Shown: one piece after another, positions 17,934-26,118 of the stretch
How positions within the stretch are numbered: position 1 is the first letter of the stretch
How the letters are laid out: every line of letters starts with the position of its first letter
Origin: Amycolatopsis iheyensis
GTDB lineage: Bacteria; Actinomycetota; Actinomycetes; Mycobacteriales; Pseudonocardiaceae
Length of the DNA: 52,126 bases
Reading direction: 5' to 3'
Assembly (NCBI RefSeq): GCF_024703995.1
Contig: NZ_JAMXQV010000047.1
Coordinates: 1-52,126, forward strand
The notes under the pieces: model-generated
The model's database searches: none
The model's input: only the letters and a program-made list of their open reading frames with translations
Told to the model about the DNA's origin: nothing
Translations under genes and position numbers: made by a program

Positions 17934-18020
17934 AGCGCCCCAATGTGGCGTTCGGCGCATCCATCGCACCCAATGTGGCGTTCGGTGCGTCCAGCGCACC
18001 CAACGCCACATTGGGGCGCT
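17934..18020. repeat. 30-bp direct repeat x2 with an inverted third copy
   Basis: Two direct 30-bp copies begin with CCAATGTGGCGTTCGG (17940-17969 and 17970-17999, 4 differences), followed by an inverted partial copy. The outer arms 17934-17952 and 18002-18020 form a perfect 19-bp inverted repeat with a 49-bp loop. It lies between a terminator and the promoter of the sugar transport operon. No open frame or transposase is associated with it. Confidence 0.85.
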
Positions 18021-18044
18021 CCGGGGTGGGCGCAGCCTGTTCGT

Positions 18045-18098
18045 AACTTGCAACTTCTCGTCGTCTTATTGCGTCGATCTGGTCTGACACTTTAGAGT
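18045..18098 (+). promoter_or_regulatory. promoter and candidate operator of the sugar transport operon
   Basis: AACTTGCAACTT at 18045-18056 differs by one base from a perfect palindrome (AACTTGCAAGTT), with a central CG-free GC step flanked by A/T, as in many LacI-type sites. A promoter-like pair follows: TTGCGT at 18069-18074 and TAGAGT at 18093-18098, spacer 18. The element-to--35 distance of 24 bases and the 18-bp spacer are the same as in front of the first glucanase gene. Confidence 0.5.
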
Positions 18099-18145
18099 GA
18101 CCGCAATCACGTGACAGCCGTCGCGACCCCGAGAAGAGGCTTGAG

Positions 18146-19522
18146 ATGAGCAGTCCCTGGTCCCGATCCGTGTCCCGCCGCACGTTGTGCCTGATCGCCG
18201 CGGGAGGCCTGGCACTCTCACTGGCCGCCTGCGGTGACGGCGACACCGCCGCGCAGACCGGCGGCAAGGTGAAGATCACGGTCACCGGCCAGCCGCCGAC
18301 CAGCCAGCCGTTCGAGCGCAGTGTCTTCGACGCCGACGTCAAGGAGTTCGAGGCCGCCCACCCGAACATCGACATCGACCCGCACGAAGGGTTCATGGAC
18401 CCGAAGACGTTCTCCGCGAAGCTCGCCGGTGGGCAGCTCGAGGACGTCTACTACGTCTACTTCACCGACCCCGCCCAGATCATCGCGCGGCACCAGGCCG
18501 CCGACATCACCGAAGCCGCCAAGAGCGTCCCGCACATCAACGACATCAAGCCGGAACTGCTCGACAACTTCCGCGACGCCGGCGGCAAGCTCTACGGCCT
18601 CCCGACGATGAACTACACGATGGGCCTGGTCTACAGCCGCCCGCTGTTCCAGAAGGCCGGGCTCGACCCCGACAAGCCGCCGACGACCTGGGACGAAGTC
18701 CGCGAGGACGCGAAGAAGATCGCCGCGCTCGGCAACGGGGTCGTCGGGTACGCCGACTACAGCAAGAACAACCAGGGCGGCTGGCACATGACCGGCTGGC
18801 TGTACTCGATGGGCGGCGACATCGCCCGCAAGGACGGCGACAAGTGGGTTGCCGACTTCGCCAACGAGAAGGGCAAGCAGGCCCTGCAGTACCTGCACGA
18901 CATGCGCTGGACCGACAACTCCATGGGCGCCAAGCAGCTCCTCGAGGCCACCGACGTCCAGCGCATGATGGGCGCGGGCCAGCTCGGCATGTACATGGCC
19001 GCCCCGGACAACGTGCCCGTGCTCGTCAAGCAGTTCAACGGCAAGTACGAGGACTACGGCATCGCCGGCATGCCCGGCGGCCAGGGCACCCTGCTCGGTG
19101 GCGAGGGCTACATGATCAACCCGAAGGCCTCGCCCGAAAAGATCAAGGCCGGCCTCGAGTGGATCCAGTGGAAGTACCTCAACCCGGACCGCTTCGAGAA
19201 GCACATCCAGCAGTACGTCGACGGCAAGCAGCCGGTCGGCCTGCCCGCCGAGCCGACCCCCGACGTCTGGACCGGCTCCGTGCGCGAGCAGCAGCTGGCG
19301 CTGAAGGCCAAGTTCGCCAACGTGCCCGCGAAGAACTACCAGTCCTACGTGGACACCACGAGCAAGATCAAGGGCAGCATCGAGCCGCCGAACGCGCAGC
19401 AGATCTACGCCGCGCTCGACAGCGTGATGCAGGCCGTGCTCACCGACCAGAACGCCAACATCGACCAGCAGCTGTCGTCGGCGTCGTCGAAGGTCAACAG
19501 TGTCCTCGCCCAGGTCAAGTAG
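18146..19522 (+). CDS. ABC transporter sugar-binding lipoprotein
   Basis: 458 residues of the extracellular solute-binding family 1. It has a Tat/Sec-like N-terminus with Arg pairs and lipobox LAAC with Cys29, so it is a membrane-anchored lipoprotein. The body contains VDSYVYFTD-like ligand-lobe features and the C-terminal WTGSVREQQL segment expected of oligosaccharide binders. The start is ATG 18146 with AGAAGAGG ahead. It heads an operon with two permeases and an alpha-glucosidase, so the ligand is probably a short alpha-glucan such as nigero- or malto-oligosaccharides. Confidence 0.92.
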   Translation: MSSPWSRSVSRRTLCLIAAGGLALSLAACGDGDTAAQTGGKVKITVTGQPPTSQPFERSVFDADVKEFEAAHPNIDIDPHEGFMDPKTFSAKLAGGQLEDVYYVYFTDPAQIIARHQAADITEAAKSVPHINDIKPELLDNFRDAGGKLYGLPTMNYTMGLVYSRPLFQKAGLDPDKPPTTWDEVREDAKKIAALGNGVVGYADYSKNNQGGWHMTGWLYSMGGDIARKDGDKWVADFANEKGKQALQYLHDMRWTDNSMGAKQLLEATDVQRMMGAGQLGMYMAAPDNVPVLVKQFNGKYEDYGIAGMPGGQGTLLGGEGYMINPKASPEKIKAGLEWIQWKYLNPDRFEKHIQQYVDGKQPVGLPAEPTPDVWTGSVREQQLALKAKFANVPAKNYQSYVDTTSKIKGSIEPPNAQQIYAALDSVMQAVLTDQNANIDQQLSSASSKVNSVLAQVK

Positions 19523-20474
19523 CCTGCTCGCCTGGCCCGCGACGGCTTCGTCGCGGGCCAGGCGCCCGGTCGCGTCCCAGGAAGAACGCCGCCGCGGCAG
19601 GCTGAAGCGCAAGATCAAGGAGAACGTCACCGCGTACGGCCTGCTCTGCGCCGCGCTCGTGGTGTTCGCGCTCTTCTCCTGGTACCCGATCGTGCGCGGT
19701 GTCCTGCTGAGCTTCCAGCAGGTCGACTTCGTCAACGCGCCCACGTGGGTCGGGTTCGACAACTTCCAGCGCCTCTTCGAAGACCCGCTGTTCGGCGTCG
19801 CCTGGCGCAACACGCTGCTGTTCACCGGGCTCGCGCTGGTCTTCGGCTTCGCCGTCCCGTTCCTGACCGCCGTGCTGCTCAACGAGATCCGGCACGCCAA
19901 GGCGTTCTTCCGGCTCGCCGTCTACCTGCCGGTGATGCTGCCGCCGGTGGTGACGGCGTTGATGTGGAAGTGGTTCTACGACCCGGGTCCCGGCCTGTTC
20001 AACTCCGCGCTCGGCGCGGTCGGGCTGCCCGGCGGCCAGTGGCTCGACTCGAGCGGCACCGCGATGCTGTCGCTGGTGTTCGTCTCGACGTGGGCCAACA
20101 TGGGCAGCACCACGCTCATCTACCTGGCCGCGCTCGGCACGATCCCCGGCGAGCTCTACGAAGCCGCGGAACTCGACGGCGCCGGGTTGTGGAAACGCCT
20201 GCGGCACGTCACTTTCCCGCAGACGCGGTTCGTCCTGCTGGTGCTCCTGCTGCTGCAGATCGTCGCGACCATGCAGGTGTTCACCGAGCCGTACGTGATG
20301 ACCGGCGGCGGCCCGGACGACTCCACGGTCACCGTGCTCCTGCTGCTGTACCGCTACGCCTTCGTCTACAACGACTTCGGCTCGGCGAGCGCGATGAGCC
20401 TGCTGCTGTTCGTGGCGCTCGGCGTGTTCTCGGCGTGGTACGTCCGGCTGACGCGGAAGGCGGACCAGACATGA
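19500..20474 (+). CDS. ABC sugar transporter permease (MalF type)
   Basis: 324 residues with about six transmembrane segments and the permease EAA loop (EAAELDGAGLWKRLRHVTFP), which docks the ATPase. The only good start in frame is GTG 19500, overlapping the binding-protein gene by 23 bp; no ATG or GTG occurs after the binding-protein stop before the first membrane segment. The first ~35 codons are therefore unusual (Ser/Arg-rich) and contain a strong hairpin. The pair with the next permease forms the membrane channel. Confidence 0.88.
   Translation: MSSPRSSSLLAWPATASSRARRPVASQEERRRGRLKRKIKENVTAYGLLCAALVVFALFSWYPIVRGVLLSFQQVDFVNAPTWVGFDNFQRLFEDPLFGVAWRNTLLFTGLALVFGFAVPFLTAVLLNEIRHAKAFFRLAVYLPVMLPPVVTALMWKWFYDPGPGLFNSALGAVGLPGGQWLDSSGTAMLSLVFVSTWANMGSTTLIYLAALGTIPGELYEAAELDGAGLWKRLRHVTFPQTRFVLLVLLLLQIVATMQVFTEPYVMTGGGPDDSTVTVLLLLYRYAFVYNDFGSASAMSLLLFVALGVFSAWYVRLTRKADQT
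19530..19563 (+). other. intercistronic stem-loop inside the permease 5' coding region
   Basis: A 14-bp perfect stem (GCCTGGCCCGCGAC and complement), extendable to 15 bp, with a small GCTT-type loop, begins 8 bases after the stop of the binding-protein gene. Such hairpins commonly protect the abundant binding-protein mRNA or lower expression of the permeases. Here it lies within the predicted N-terminal coding part of the permease, which is atypical. Confidence 0.75.
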
Positions 20475-21340
20475 GGACCCTCGTCTCCCCCAGCACGTTG
20501 CGCAGCCGGCGCGGCAAGATCGGCTACGGCGTGATCTTCGCGTGCACGCTCGCGGTGTTCGTGCTGGCTTTCATGTTCCCGCTGTACTGGGTGATCACAG
20601 GCGCAATGAAGTCACCGCAGGAGCTGGCGCAGACCCCGGCGACGCTGATCCCGCACGACTGGCACCCGGAGACCTTCGCCGACGCCTGGGACCAGCTGAG
20701 CCTCGGCAAGTACTTCCTCAACACGCTCGTCGTCGCCGGCGGCGCGTGGCTGGCGCAGCTGGCCATCGACGTCCCGGCCGCGTTCGCGCTGTCGAAGCTG
20801 CGGCCCAAGTTCGGCAACGTCGTGCTGGGCCTGATGCTGGCCACGCTGATGCTGCCGGCGACAGCGTTGCTCGTGCCGACGTACGTGACGGTGACGGACC
20901 TGCCGCTGCTGCACCTCAACCTGATCAACTCGCCAACCGCCGTCTGGCTGCCCGCGGCGGCGAACGCGTTCAACATCTACCTGCTGAAGCGGTTCTTCGA
21001 CCAGATCCCCGACGAGCTCATCGAAGCGGCGCGCATCGACGGCGCCGGGCCGGTGCGCACGCTCTGGAAGATCATCCTGCCGATCTCGCGGCCGATCCTG
21101 GCCGTGGTGTCGATCCTCGCGGTGGTCACCGCGTGGAAGGACTTCATCTGGCCGCTGCTGGTGTTCCCGGACACCGAAAAGCAGACGCTCTCGGTGATGC
21201 TGCAGCGGGTGGCGATCGACATGCCGCTCAACGTGCTCGTCGCCGGGATGGTGCTGGCCAGCCTGCCGATGGTGGCGCTGTTCCTGGCCTTCCAGCGGCA
21301 GATCCTCGCCGGGCTGACCGCCGGCAGCATCAAGGGCTGA
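20471..21340 (+). CDS. ABC sugar transporter permease (MalG type)
   Basis: 289 residues with about six transmembrane segments and the EAA loop EAARIDGAGPVRTLWKIILP. ATG 20471 overlaps the preceding stop (ATGA), so the two permeases are co-translated. No ATPase gene is present in this operon or elsewhere in the window; actinomycete importers of this class usually share a single MsiK-type ATPase encoded elsewhere. Confidence 0.94.
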   Translation: MRTLVSPSTLRSRRGKIGYGVIFACTLAVFVLAFMFPLYWVITGAMKSPQELAQTPATLIPHDWHPETFADAWDQLSLGKYFLNTLVVAGGAWLAQLAIDVPAAFALSKLRPKFGNVVLGLMLATLMLPATALLVPTYVTVTDLPLLHLNLINSPTAVWLPAAANAFNIYLLKRFFDQIPDELIEAARIDGAGPVRTLWKIILPISRPILAVVSILAVVTAWKDFIWPLLVFPDTEKQTLSVMLQRVAIDMPLNVLVAGMVLASLPMVALFLAFQRQILAGLTAGSIKG

Positions 21341-21374
21341 GGGCTTTTCCACAACGACTAGGAGGGGCACTTTC

Positions 21375-22952
21375 GTGACCGACAAGACCGGCTGGTGGCG
21401 GAGCGCGGCCATCTACCAGATCTACATCCGCAGCTTCGCCGACGGCAACGGCGACGGCGTCGGCGACCTCGCCGGCGTCCGCGCCCGGCTCGACCACCTG
21501 GCCGACCTGGGGATCGACGCGATCTGGTTCACCCCCTGGTACCCGTCGCCGATGGACGACGGCGGCTACGACGTCGCCGACTTCCGCGACATCGAGCCGC
21601 TGTTCGGCACGCTCGCCGAGGCCGAAGCACTGATCGCCGAAGCCCACACGCGGAACATCCGGGTGATCATCGACATCGTGCCCAACCACGCCTCCGACGA
21701 GCACCGGTGGTTCCAGGCCGCGCTCGCGGCGGGCCCGGGATCGCCGGAGCGGCAACGGTTCTGGTTCCGCCCCGGCCGCGGCCCGGACGGGAGCGAGCCG
21801 CCGAACAACTGGAAGTCGCGCTTCGGCGGGTCGGCGTGGACGCGGGTGCCCGACGGCGAGTGGTACCTGCACCTCTACAGCTCCCGCCAGCCGGACTTCA
21901 ACTGGGACAACCCGGAGATCCGCACCGAGTTCGAGGACGTGCTGCGGTTCTGGTTCGACCGCGGTGTCGACGGCTTCCGGATCGACGTCGCCGACGGCCT
22001 GGTCAAGGACCCGCGCCTGCCCGACGTCGAAGAGGGCGACGAGACGCCGTTCTCCGACCAGGAGGGCCTGCACGAGATCTACCGTTCGTGGCGCAAGATC
22101 GTCGACAGCTACCCGGGCGAGCGCGTGCTGGTCGGCGAGATGTGGCTGCCGGACATGTCCCGCGCGGCACGGTACCTGCGCCGCGACGAGCTGCATTCGG
22201 CGTTCAACTTCGACTTCCTGGTCTGCCCGTGGGACGGCCGGCGCTTCCGCGACGTCATCGACCGGACGTTGAAGGCGCACGACGAGGTCGGCGCGCCGGC
22301 GGCGTGGGTGCTGTCGAACCACGACGTCACCCGGCACGTCACGCGCTACGGCCGGGAGGGCGACACGGGCTTCTCCTTCGCCGACCGGCTGCACGAGCTG
22401 CCGGTGGACCGCGCACTCGGCACCCGCCGGGCGCGCGCGGCGGCCCTGCTGACGTTGGCGCTGCCCGGCGGGCTGTACGTCTACCAGGGTGAGGAGCTGG
22501 GGCTGTGGGAGGTCCTGGACATCCCGGACGAGCTGCGCCAGGACCCGGTGTGGGCCCGCACGAACGGCGCCGACCCCGGCCGCGACGGCTGCCGCGTCCC
22601 GATCCCGTGGTCGGGTGACGAGCCGCCGTTCGGCTTCGGTGACGGTGGCGCCTGGCTGCCGCAGCCCGCGGAGTGGAGTGACTACACGGCTGCCGCCGAG
22701 GCCGACGACCCGGCGTCGATGCTATCGCTCTACCGGGCCGGGCTCCGCCTGCGGCGGTCCCTGCCGACGGGTGCGCTGGAGTGGCTTTCGCTCGGCGAGG
22801 GCGTGCTGGCGTTCCGGATCGGGCCGGAGTTCACGTTCGCGCTGAACTTCTCGGCCACCCCGGTGCCGTTGCCGGCCGGGGAGATCCTGCTGGCCAGCGG
22901 GCCGGTCGGCACGGAACTGCCGACCGACACCGCGGTCTGGCTGCGCGGCTGA
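21375..22952 (+). CDS. GH13 alpha-glucosidase
   Basis: 525 residues, cytoplasmic (no signal peptide). All GH13 core motifs are present: IVPNHASDEH, the nucleophile Asp204 in GFRID, the acid/base Glu255 in VGEMW and the stabiliser Asp317 in LSNHD. The start is GTG 21375 with GGAGGGG ahead. Residues such as QGEELGL and the oligo-1,6/alpha-glucosidase-like pattern point to exo-cleavage of imported alpha-gluco-oligosaccharides to glucose. It is the last gene of the transport operon and completes the pathway secreted glucanase, importer, intracellular glucosidase. Confidence 0.93.
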   Translation: MTDKTGWWRSAAIYQIYIRSFADGNGDGVGDLAGVRARLDHLADLGIDAIWFTPWYPSPMDDGGYDVADFRDIEPLFGTLAEAEALIAEAHTRNIRVIIDIVPNHASDEHRWFQAALAAGPGSPERQRFWFRPGRGPDGSEPPNNWKSRFGGSAWTRVPDGEWYLHLYSSRQPDFNWDNPEIRTEFEDVLRFWFDRGVDGFRIDVADGLVKDPRLPDVEEGDETPFSDQEGLHEIYRSWRKIVDSYPGERVLVGEMWLPDMSRAARYLRRDELHSAFNFDFLVCPWDGRRFRDVIDRTLKAHDEVGAPAAWVLSNHDVTRHVTRYGREGDTGFSFADRLHELPVDRALGTRRARAAALLTLALPGGLYVYQGEELGLWEVLDIPDELRQDPVWARTNGADPGRDGCRVPIPWSGDEPPFGFGDGGAWLPQPAEWSDYTAAAEADDPASMLSLYRAGLRLRRSLPTGALEWLSLGEGVLAFRIGPEFTFALNFSATPVPLPAGEILLASGPVGTELPTDTAVWLRG

Positions 22953-22954
22953 AC

Positions 22955-22989
22955 GTCCTGAGGGGCGCCCCGGTGGCGCCCCTCAGGAC
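22955..22989. terminator. bidirectional terminator
   Basis: A perfect 15-bp stem (GTCCTGAGGGGCGCC and complement) with a 5-nt loop starts 2 bases after the alpha-glucosidase stop. It includes the stop codon of the small membrane protein encoded on the other strand, so it can serve both convergent genes. Confidence 0.88.
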
Positions 22990-23162
22990 TTGCGGGCGGC
23001 GACGCGCAGGAAGAACAGGCCCGCCAGGATCGCGGCGGCCGAACCGATCGTGGTGGCCACGGGGTGGTTTCCCGCGGCCAGGCCGGTGGCCCCGCCGACG
23101 ATCAGCACGACCGCGACGGCGAGGGCGACGACCCGGGAACCCTTCGAACGTGAGGTGACCAT
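22983..23162 (-). CDS. small two-span membrane protein
   Basis: 59 residues from ATG 23160-23162 with two hydrophobic segments (VVALAVAVVLIVGGATGLA and TTIGSAAAILAGLFFLRVAA) joined by a short GNHP loop and ending in RKS. The frame continues 8 residues upstream to 23186, but the ATG is preferred. No family is recognised. It is convergent with the alpha-glucosidase and lies downstream of the LVIVD gene on the same strand. Confidence 0.6.
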   Translation of the reverse strand: MVTSRSKGSRVVALAVAVVLIVGGATGLAAGNHPVATTIGSAAAILAGLFFLRVAARKS

Positions 23163-23234
23163 GGCCCCAGCAAAACGCGTGGGCACCCACCGCCGCTACG
23201 GCGGAAGGTGCCCACGCGGGACCATCGAAAGTTG

Positions 23235-24569
23235 CTACTTGGTCAGCTGCAGGATGTCCACACCGCGGGCGTTGTCCGCGACGTAGACGTACTTCCCGTG
23301 CCAGTACGGCGCCCACGCGCTCGCGTCGCCCGGGCGGTAGTACGCGATCTGACGCGGGTTCGTCGGGTCGCTGACGTCGAGGAACCGCGTGCCCTGCGCG
23401 TAGAACGACTGCACCAGGACCTTGCCGCGGACGTCGAAGTAGTGCGCGGAGCAGTCGTCCGAGGCCGGGTCGCTGCCCTCCTGGCCGTTGACGCCCCAGG
23501 TGCCCACGCTCTGCAACCGGAACGGCTGCGAAGGCGTCGAGCGCCAGCCTTCGCCGTGGTAGGAGCCCTTCAGCGACGAGATCGTCAGGACGCCGTCGCC
23601 CGCGCAGCCGTCGACGAAGTTCTCCTCCGTCGCGTAGATCAGGTCCTGGCCGCGCCACGCGCCGTCGCCGACGCGGTGGCCGGCCGGGTGGAAGCTGTTG
23701 TGCATGAACCGCGACGGCGCCGCCGTCTCGGCGATGCCGCCACCGGCGTAGGGCACCGGGTCGTGCGCCGTCGCGCGGCGGACCTTGTTCGTGACCGGGT
23801 CGCGGTGCACGCCGTTCGTCCAGTAGCCGCGCACGCCGCCGCGGCCGGACACCCAGGCCACGCCGTCGCCGTCCACCTGGACGTCGTGCACGTAGTCGGT
23901 CTTGCCGTCGTTGCGGGCCAGCTCGATCGGCTCCGGGTTCACCTTCGGGTGCCGCGGGTCGCGGACGTCGGTGACCCAGATCGGCCGGCCGCCCCAGTCG
24001 GCCGGCTGGTCGTCGGCCTTGGCCGGGCCGCCCGTCCACAGGTAGCGGCAGTTGTCGACGCAGCTGGTGGTGTGCCCGGCCGGCACCTTCGTGTAGCTCA
24101 CGATCGCCGGGGCCTCGGGCCGCGAGACGTCGACGACGTAGATGCCGGACTCGCCGTTGTGCGTGTTGCCCTCGAACGCGCGCGGGTCGCGGGAGAGGAA
24201 CACGAGCTTGCGGTTCTGGTCGACCTCGGTGTCCTCGGTCTCCCACAGCCCCGGCAGGCTGACCTGGCCGACGAGCTTCGGCGCGGCCGGGTTCTTCGTC
24301 AGGTCGTAGACCTTCAGCCCGAACTCGCCGGACACGACCATCACGTCGCGGCGGCCGTAGTCGAGGAAGTTGATCGAAATGGCGCCGGCGGCGTCGGGCA
24401 CGTTGCCGACCGACCGGACGTTCTTGATCGCGCCCGGGTCGCCCAACGTGCGGGTGGCCGGGGTGGCGGGCTTGTCGTCCTCGCCGCAGGCGGCGGCCGG
24501 GAGCCCGGTCGCGACCAGCGTGGCGCTGACGGTGACGGCGGTGATGCACGACCGTACCCAGGTGCGCAC
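23235..24569 (-). CDS. secreted LVIVD-repeat beta-propeller protein
   Basis: 444 residues. GTG 24567-24569 is chosen because GGGAGG sits 5 nt upstream; longer in-frame starts lack one. It has an N-terminal signal sequence ending near LPAAAC (Cys28, possible lipobox). The mature part carries repeated blade motifs (MVVSGEFGLKVYDL, IYVVDVSRPEAPAIV, RFLDVSDPTNPRQIAYY, VYVADNARGVDIL) typical of LVIVD-repeat exported proteins, for which no enzymatic function is known. It is transcribed divergently from the solute-binding lipoprotein at 24673. Confidence 0.87.
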   Translation of the reverse strand: MRTWVRSCITAVTVSATLVATGLPAAACGEDDKPATPATRTLGDPGAIKNVRSVGNVPDAAGAISINFLDYGRRDVMVVSGEFGLKVYDLTKNPAAPKLVGQVSLPGLWETEDTEVDQNRKLVFLSRDPRAFEGNTHNGESGIYVVDVSRPEAPAIVSYTKVPAGHTTSCVDNCRYLWTGGPAKADDQPADWGGRPIWVTDVRDPRHPKVNPEPIELARNDGKTDYVHDVQVDGDGVAWVSGRGGVRGYWTNGVHRDPVTNKVRRATAHDPVPYAGGGIAETAAPSRFMHNSFHPAGHRVGDGAWRGQDLIYATEENFVDGCAGDGVLTISSLKGSYHGEGWRSTPSQPFRLQSVGTWGVNGQEGSDPASDDCSAHYFDVRGKVLVQSFYAQGTRFLDVSDPTNPRQIAYYRPGDASAWAPYWHGKYVYVADNARGVDILQLTK

Positions 24570-24672
24570 GCGAACCTCCCAGAACGCTATGAGCGTGACC
24601 AACCGAACGGTACGACGGAGATCAACCGGACACAACCGTCTTTTGTTGGCTCTTGACTGGTAGGACTGGCGC

Positions 24673-26118
24673 ATGCGCCTGCTCGCCCTGCTCGCCGTCC
24701 TGGCCCTCGCCGTCACCGGCTGCTCCGGCTCCGATCCCGCCCGCCCCGGCGTCCTGACCGTCGGCATCCGGGAGCCCTCGACGCTGCTGCCCGCCGACCT
24801 CTCCGACCAGGCCGGCCGCTTGGTGACGGGTGCGCTGTGGACGCCGCTGGCCGACTACGACGCGGCGTCCGGGAAGGTCACGCCGCGGGCGGCCGAGTCG
24901 ATCGACAGCGCCGACCGCGTGCACTGGACGGTCAAGCTGCGCGCCGGCACGTTCCACGACGGCACGCCGGTCACCGCGCAGTCCTATGTGGACACCTGGC
25001 GCGCCGTCGCGGCCGGGCACTGGTTCTCCACGCCGGTGCTCACGGAACTGCTGCGCGCCAAGGAGATCACCGCACCGGCGCCGGACACGATCGCGGTGAC
25101 GCTCGACCGGCCGTCCGGCCAGGTGCCCGCGCTGCTCTCGGCGCCGGGCCTGGTGCCGCTGCCGGCGTCGGTGCTCGCGTCGCACGACTGGAACGGCTTC
25201 GCGAAGGCGCCGGTCGGCAACGGGCCGTACCGGCTCGACGGGCCGTGGAAGCCCGGTTCCGGCGGCACGCTCAAGCGCGTCGGCCAGGGCAACGCCCAGG
25301 AGATCGAGCTGCGCGTCGGCGAGCCGGCCGCCCAGTACGACGCGGTGAAGGCGGGCACGCTCGACCTCGTGACCGAGGTCCCCGGCGAGAAGCACGACGC
25401 CATGCACGCCGACTTCGGCGACGACCACCACGCGACCTGGGCGCTGCCGCGAGCCGGCTACCTGGCCTTCCCGGTCGCGGACCCCCGCTTCGCCGACGCG
25501 ACGGTCCGTCACGGCTTCGCGCTCGGTGTCGACCGCGCGGCGCTCGAGGCGGGCCCGCTGGCCCACCAAGCCGACCCGGCCAAGGCGCTCCTGCCGCCGT
25601 CGGACGCGCCCGGCGAGCGGTCCGGCACGTGCCGCCCCTGCAGCTTCGACGCGGCGGCGGGCAAGGCCCTGCTGAAGCAGGTCGCGTTCCCCGGCGGCGC
25701 GACCATCTACTTCGGACCCGGCGCCGAGGAGTGGACCCGCACGTTGACGGTCGGGCTCCACAAGGCACTCGACGTTTCCGTGACGGCGCAGGCGAAACCG
25801 GGCACCGGACCGCTCGACGGACCGGCCACACTGGACCTCAAGCTGGCGACGGCGAGCCCGTACGAACTGCTCTCGCAGCTGGCCTCGGAGTCGGGTTACA
25901 CCGACGACGTCTTCCGCCAGAACCTCGCCCTGGCCGACGCGGCGGCGACCCCGGCCGAGGCCGGCGAGCTGTACCGGCTGGCCGAAAACCAGCTGCTGCG
26001 CGACCTCCCGGTGGCGCCGCTGTGGTCCGGCCACGGGCACGCGGTCTGGTCCTCGCGCGTCCACGACGTCACGACGACGCCGTTCACCGGGCCGGTGCTG
26101 GCGGGTGTGTCGGTCTAG
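24673..26118 (+). CDS. ABC transporter solute-binding lipoprotein, family 5 (peptide/opine type)
   Basis: 481 residues with a short signal peptide and lipobox VTGC (Cys17). The SBP family 5 pattern is clear: WTPLADYD, WTVKLRAGTFHDGTPVTA, NGPYRL and LPVAPLW near the end. The usual ligands are oligopeptides, nickel or opines; which applies is unclear. No permease or ATPase genes flank it, so it is an orphan binding protein. The start is ATG 24673, with almost no leader space after TAGGAC (about 24661), so the transcript may be nearly leaderless. Its TAG stop overlaps the TAG stop of the convergent SDR (shared CTAG 26115-26118). Confidence 0.9.
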   Translation: MRLLALLAVLALAVTGCSGSDPARPGVLTVGIREPSTLLPADLSDQAGRLVTGALWTPLADYDAASGKVTPRAAESIDSADRVHWTVKLRAGTFHDGTPVTAQSYVDTWRAVAAGHWFSTPVLTELLRAKEITAPAPDTIAVTLDRPSGQVPALLSAPGLVPLPASVLASHDWNGFAKAPVGNGPYRLDGPWKPGSGGTLKRVGQGNAQEIELRVGEPAAQYDAVKAGTLDLVTEVPGEKHDAMHADFGDDHHATWALPRAGYLAFPVADPRFADATVRHGFALGVDRAALEAGPLAHQADPAKALLPPSDAPGERSGTCRPCSFDAAAGKALLKQVAFPGGATIYFGPGAEEWTRTLTVGLHKALDVSVTAQAKPGTGPLDGPATLDLKLATASPYELLSQLASESGYTDDVFRQNLALADAAATPAEAGELYRLAENQLLRDLPVAPLWSGHGHAVWSSRVHDVTTTPFTGPVLAGVSV

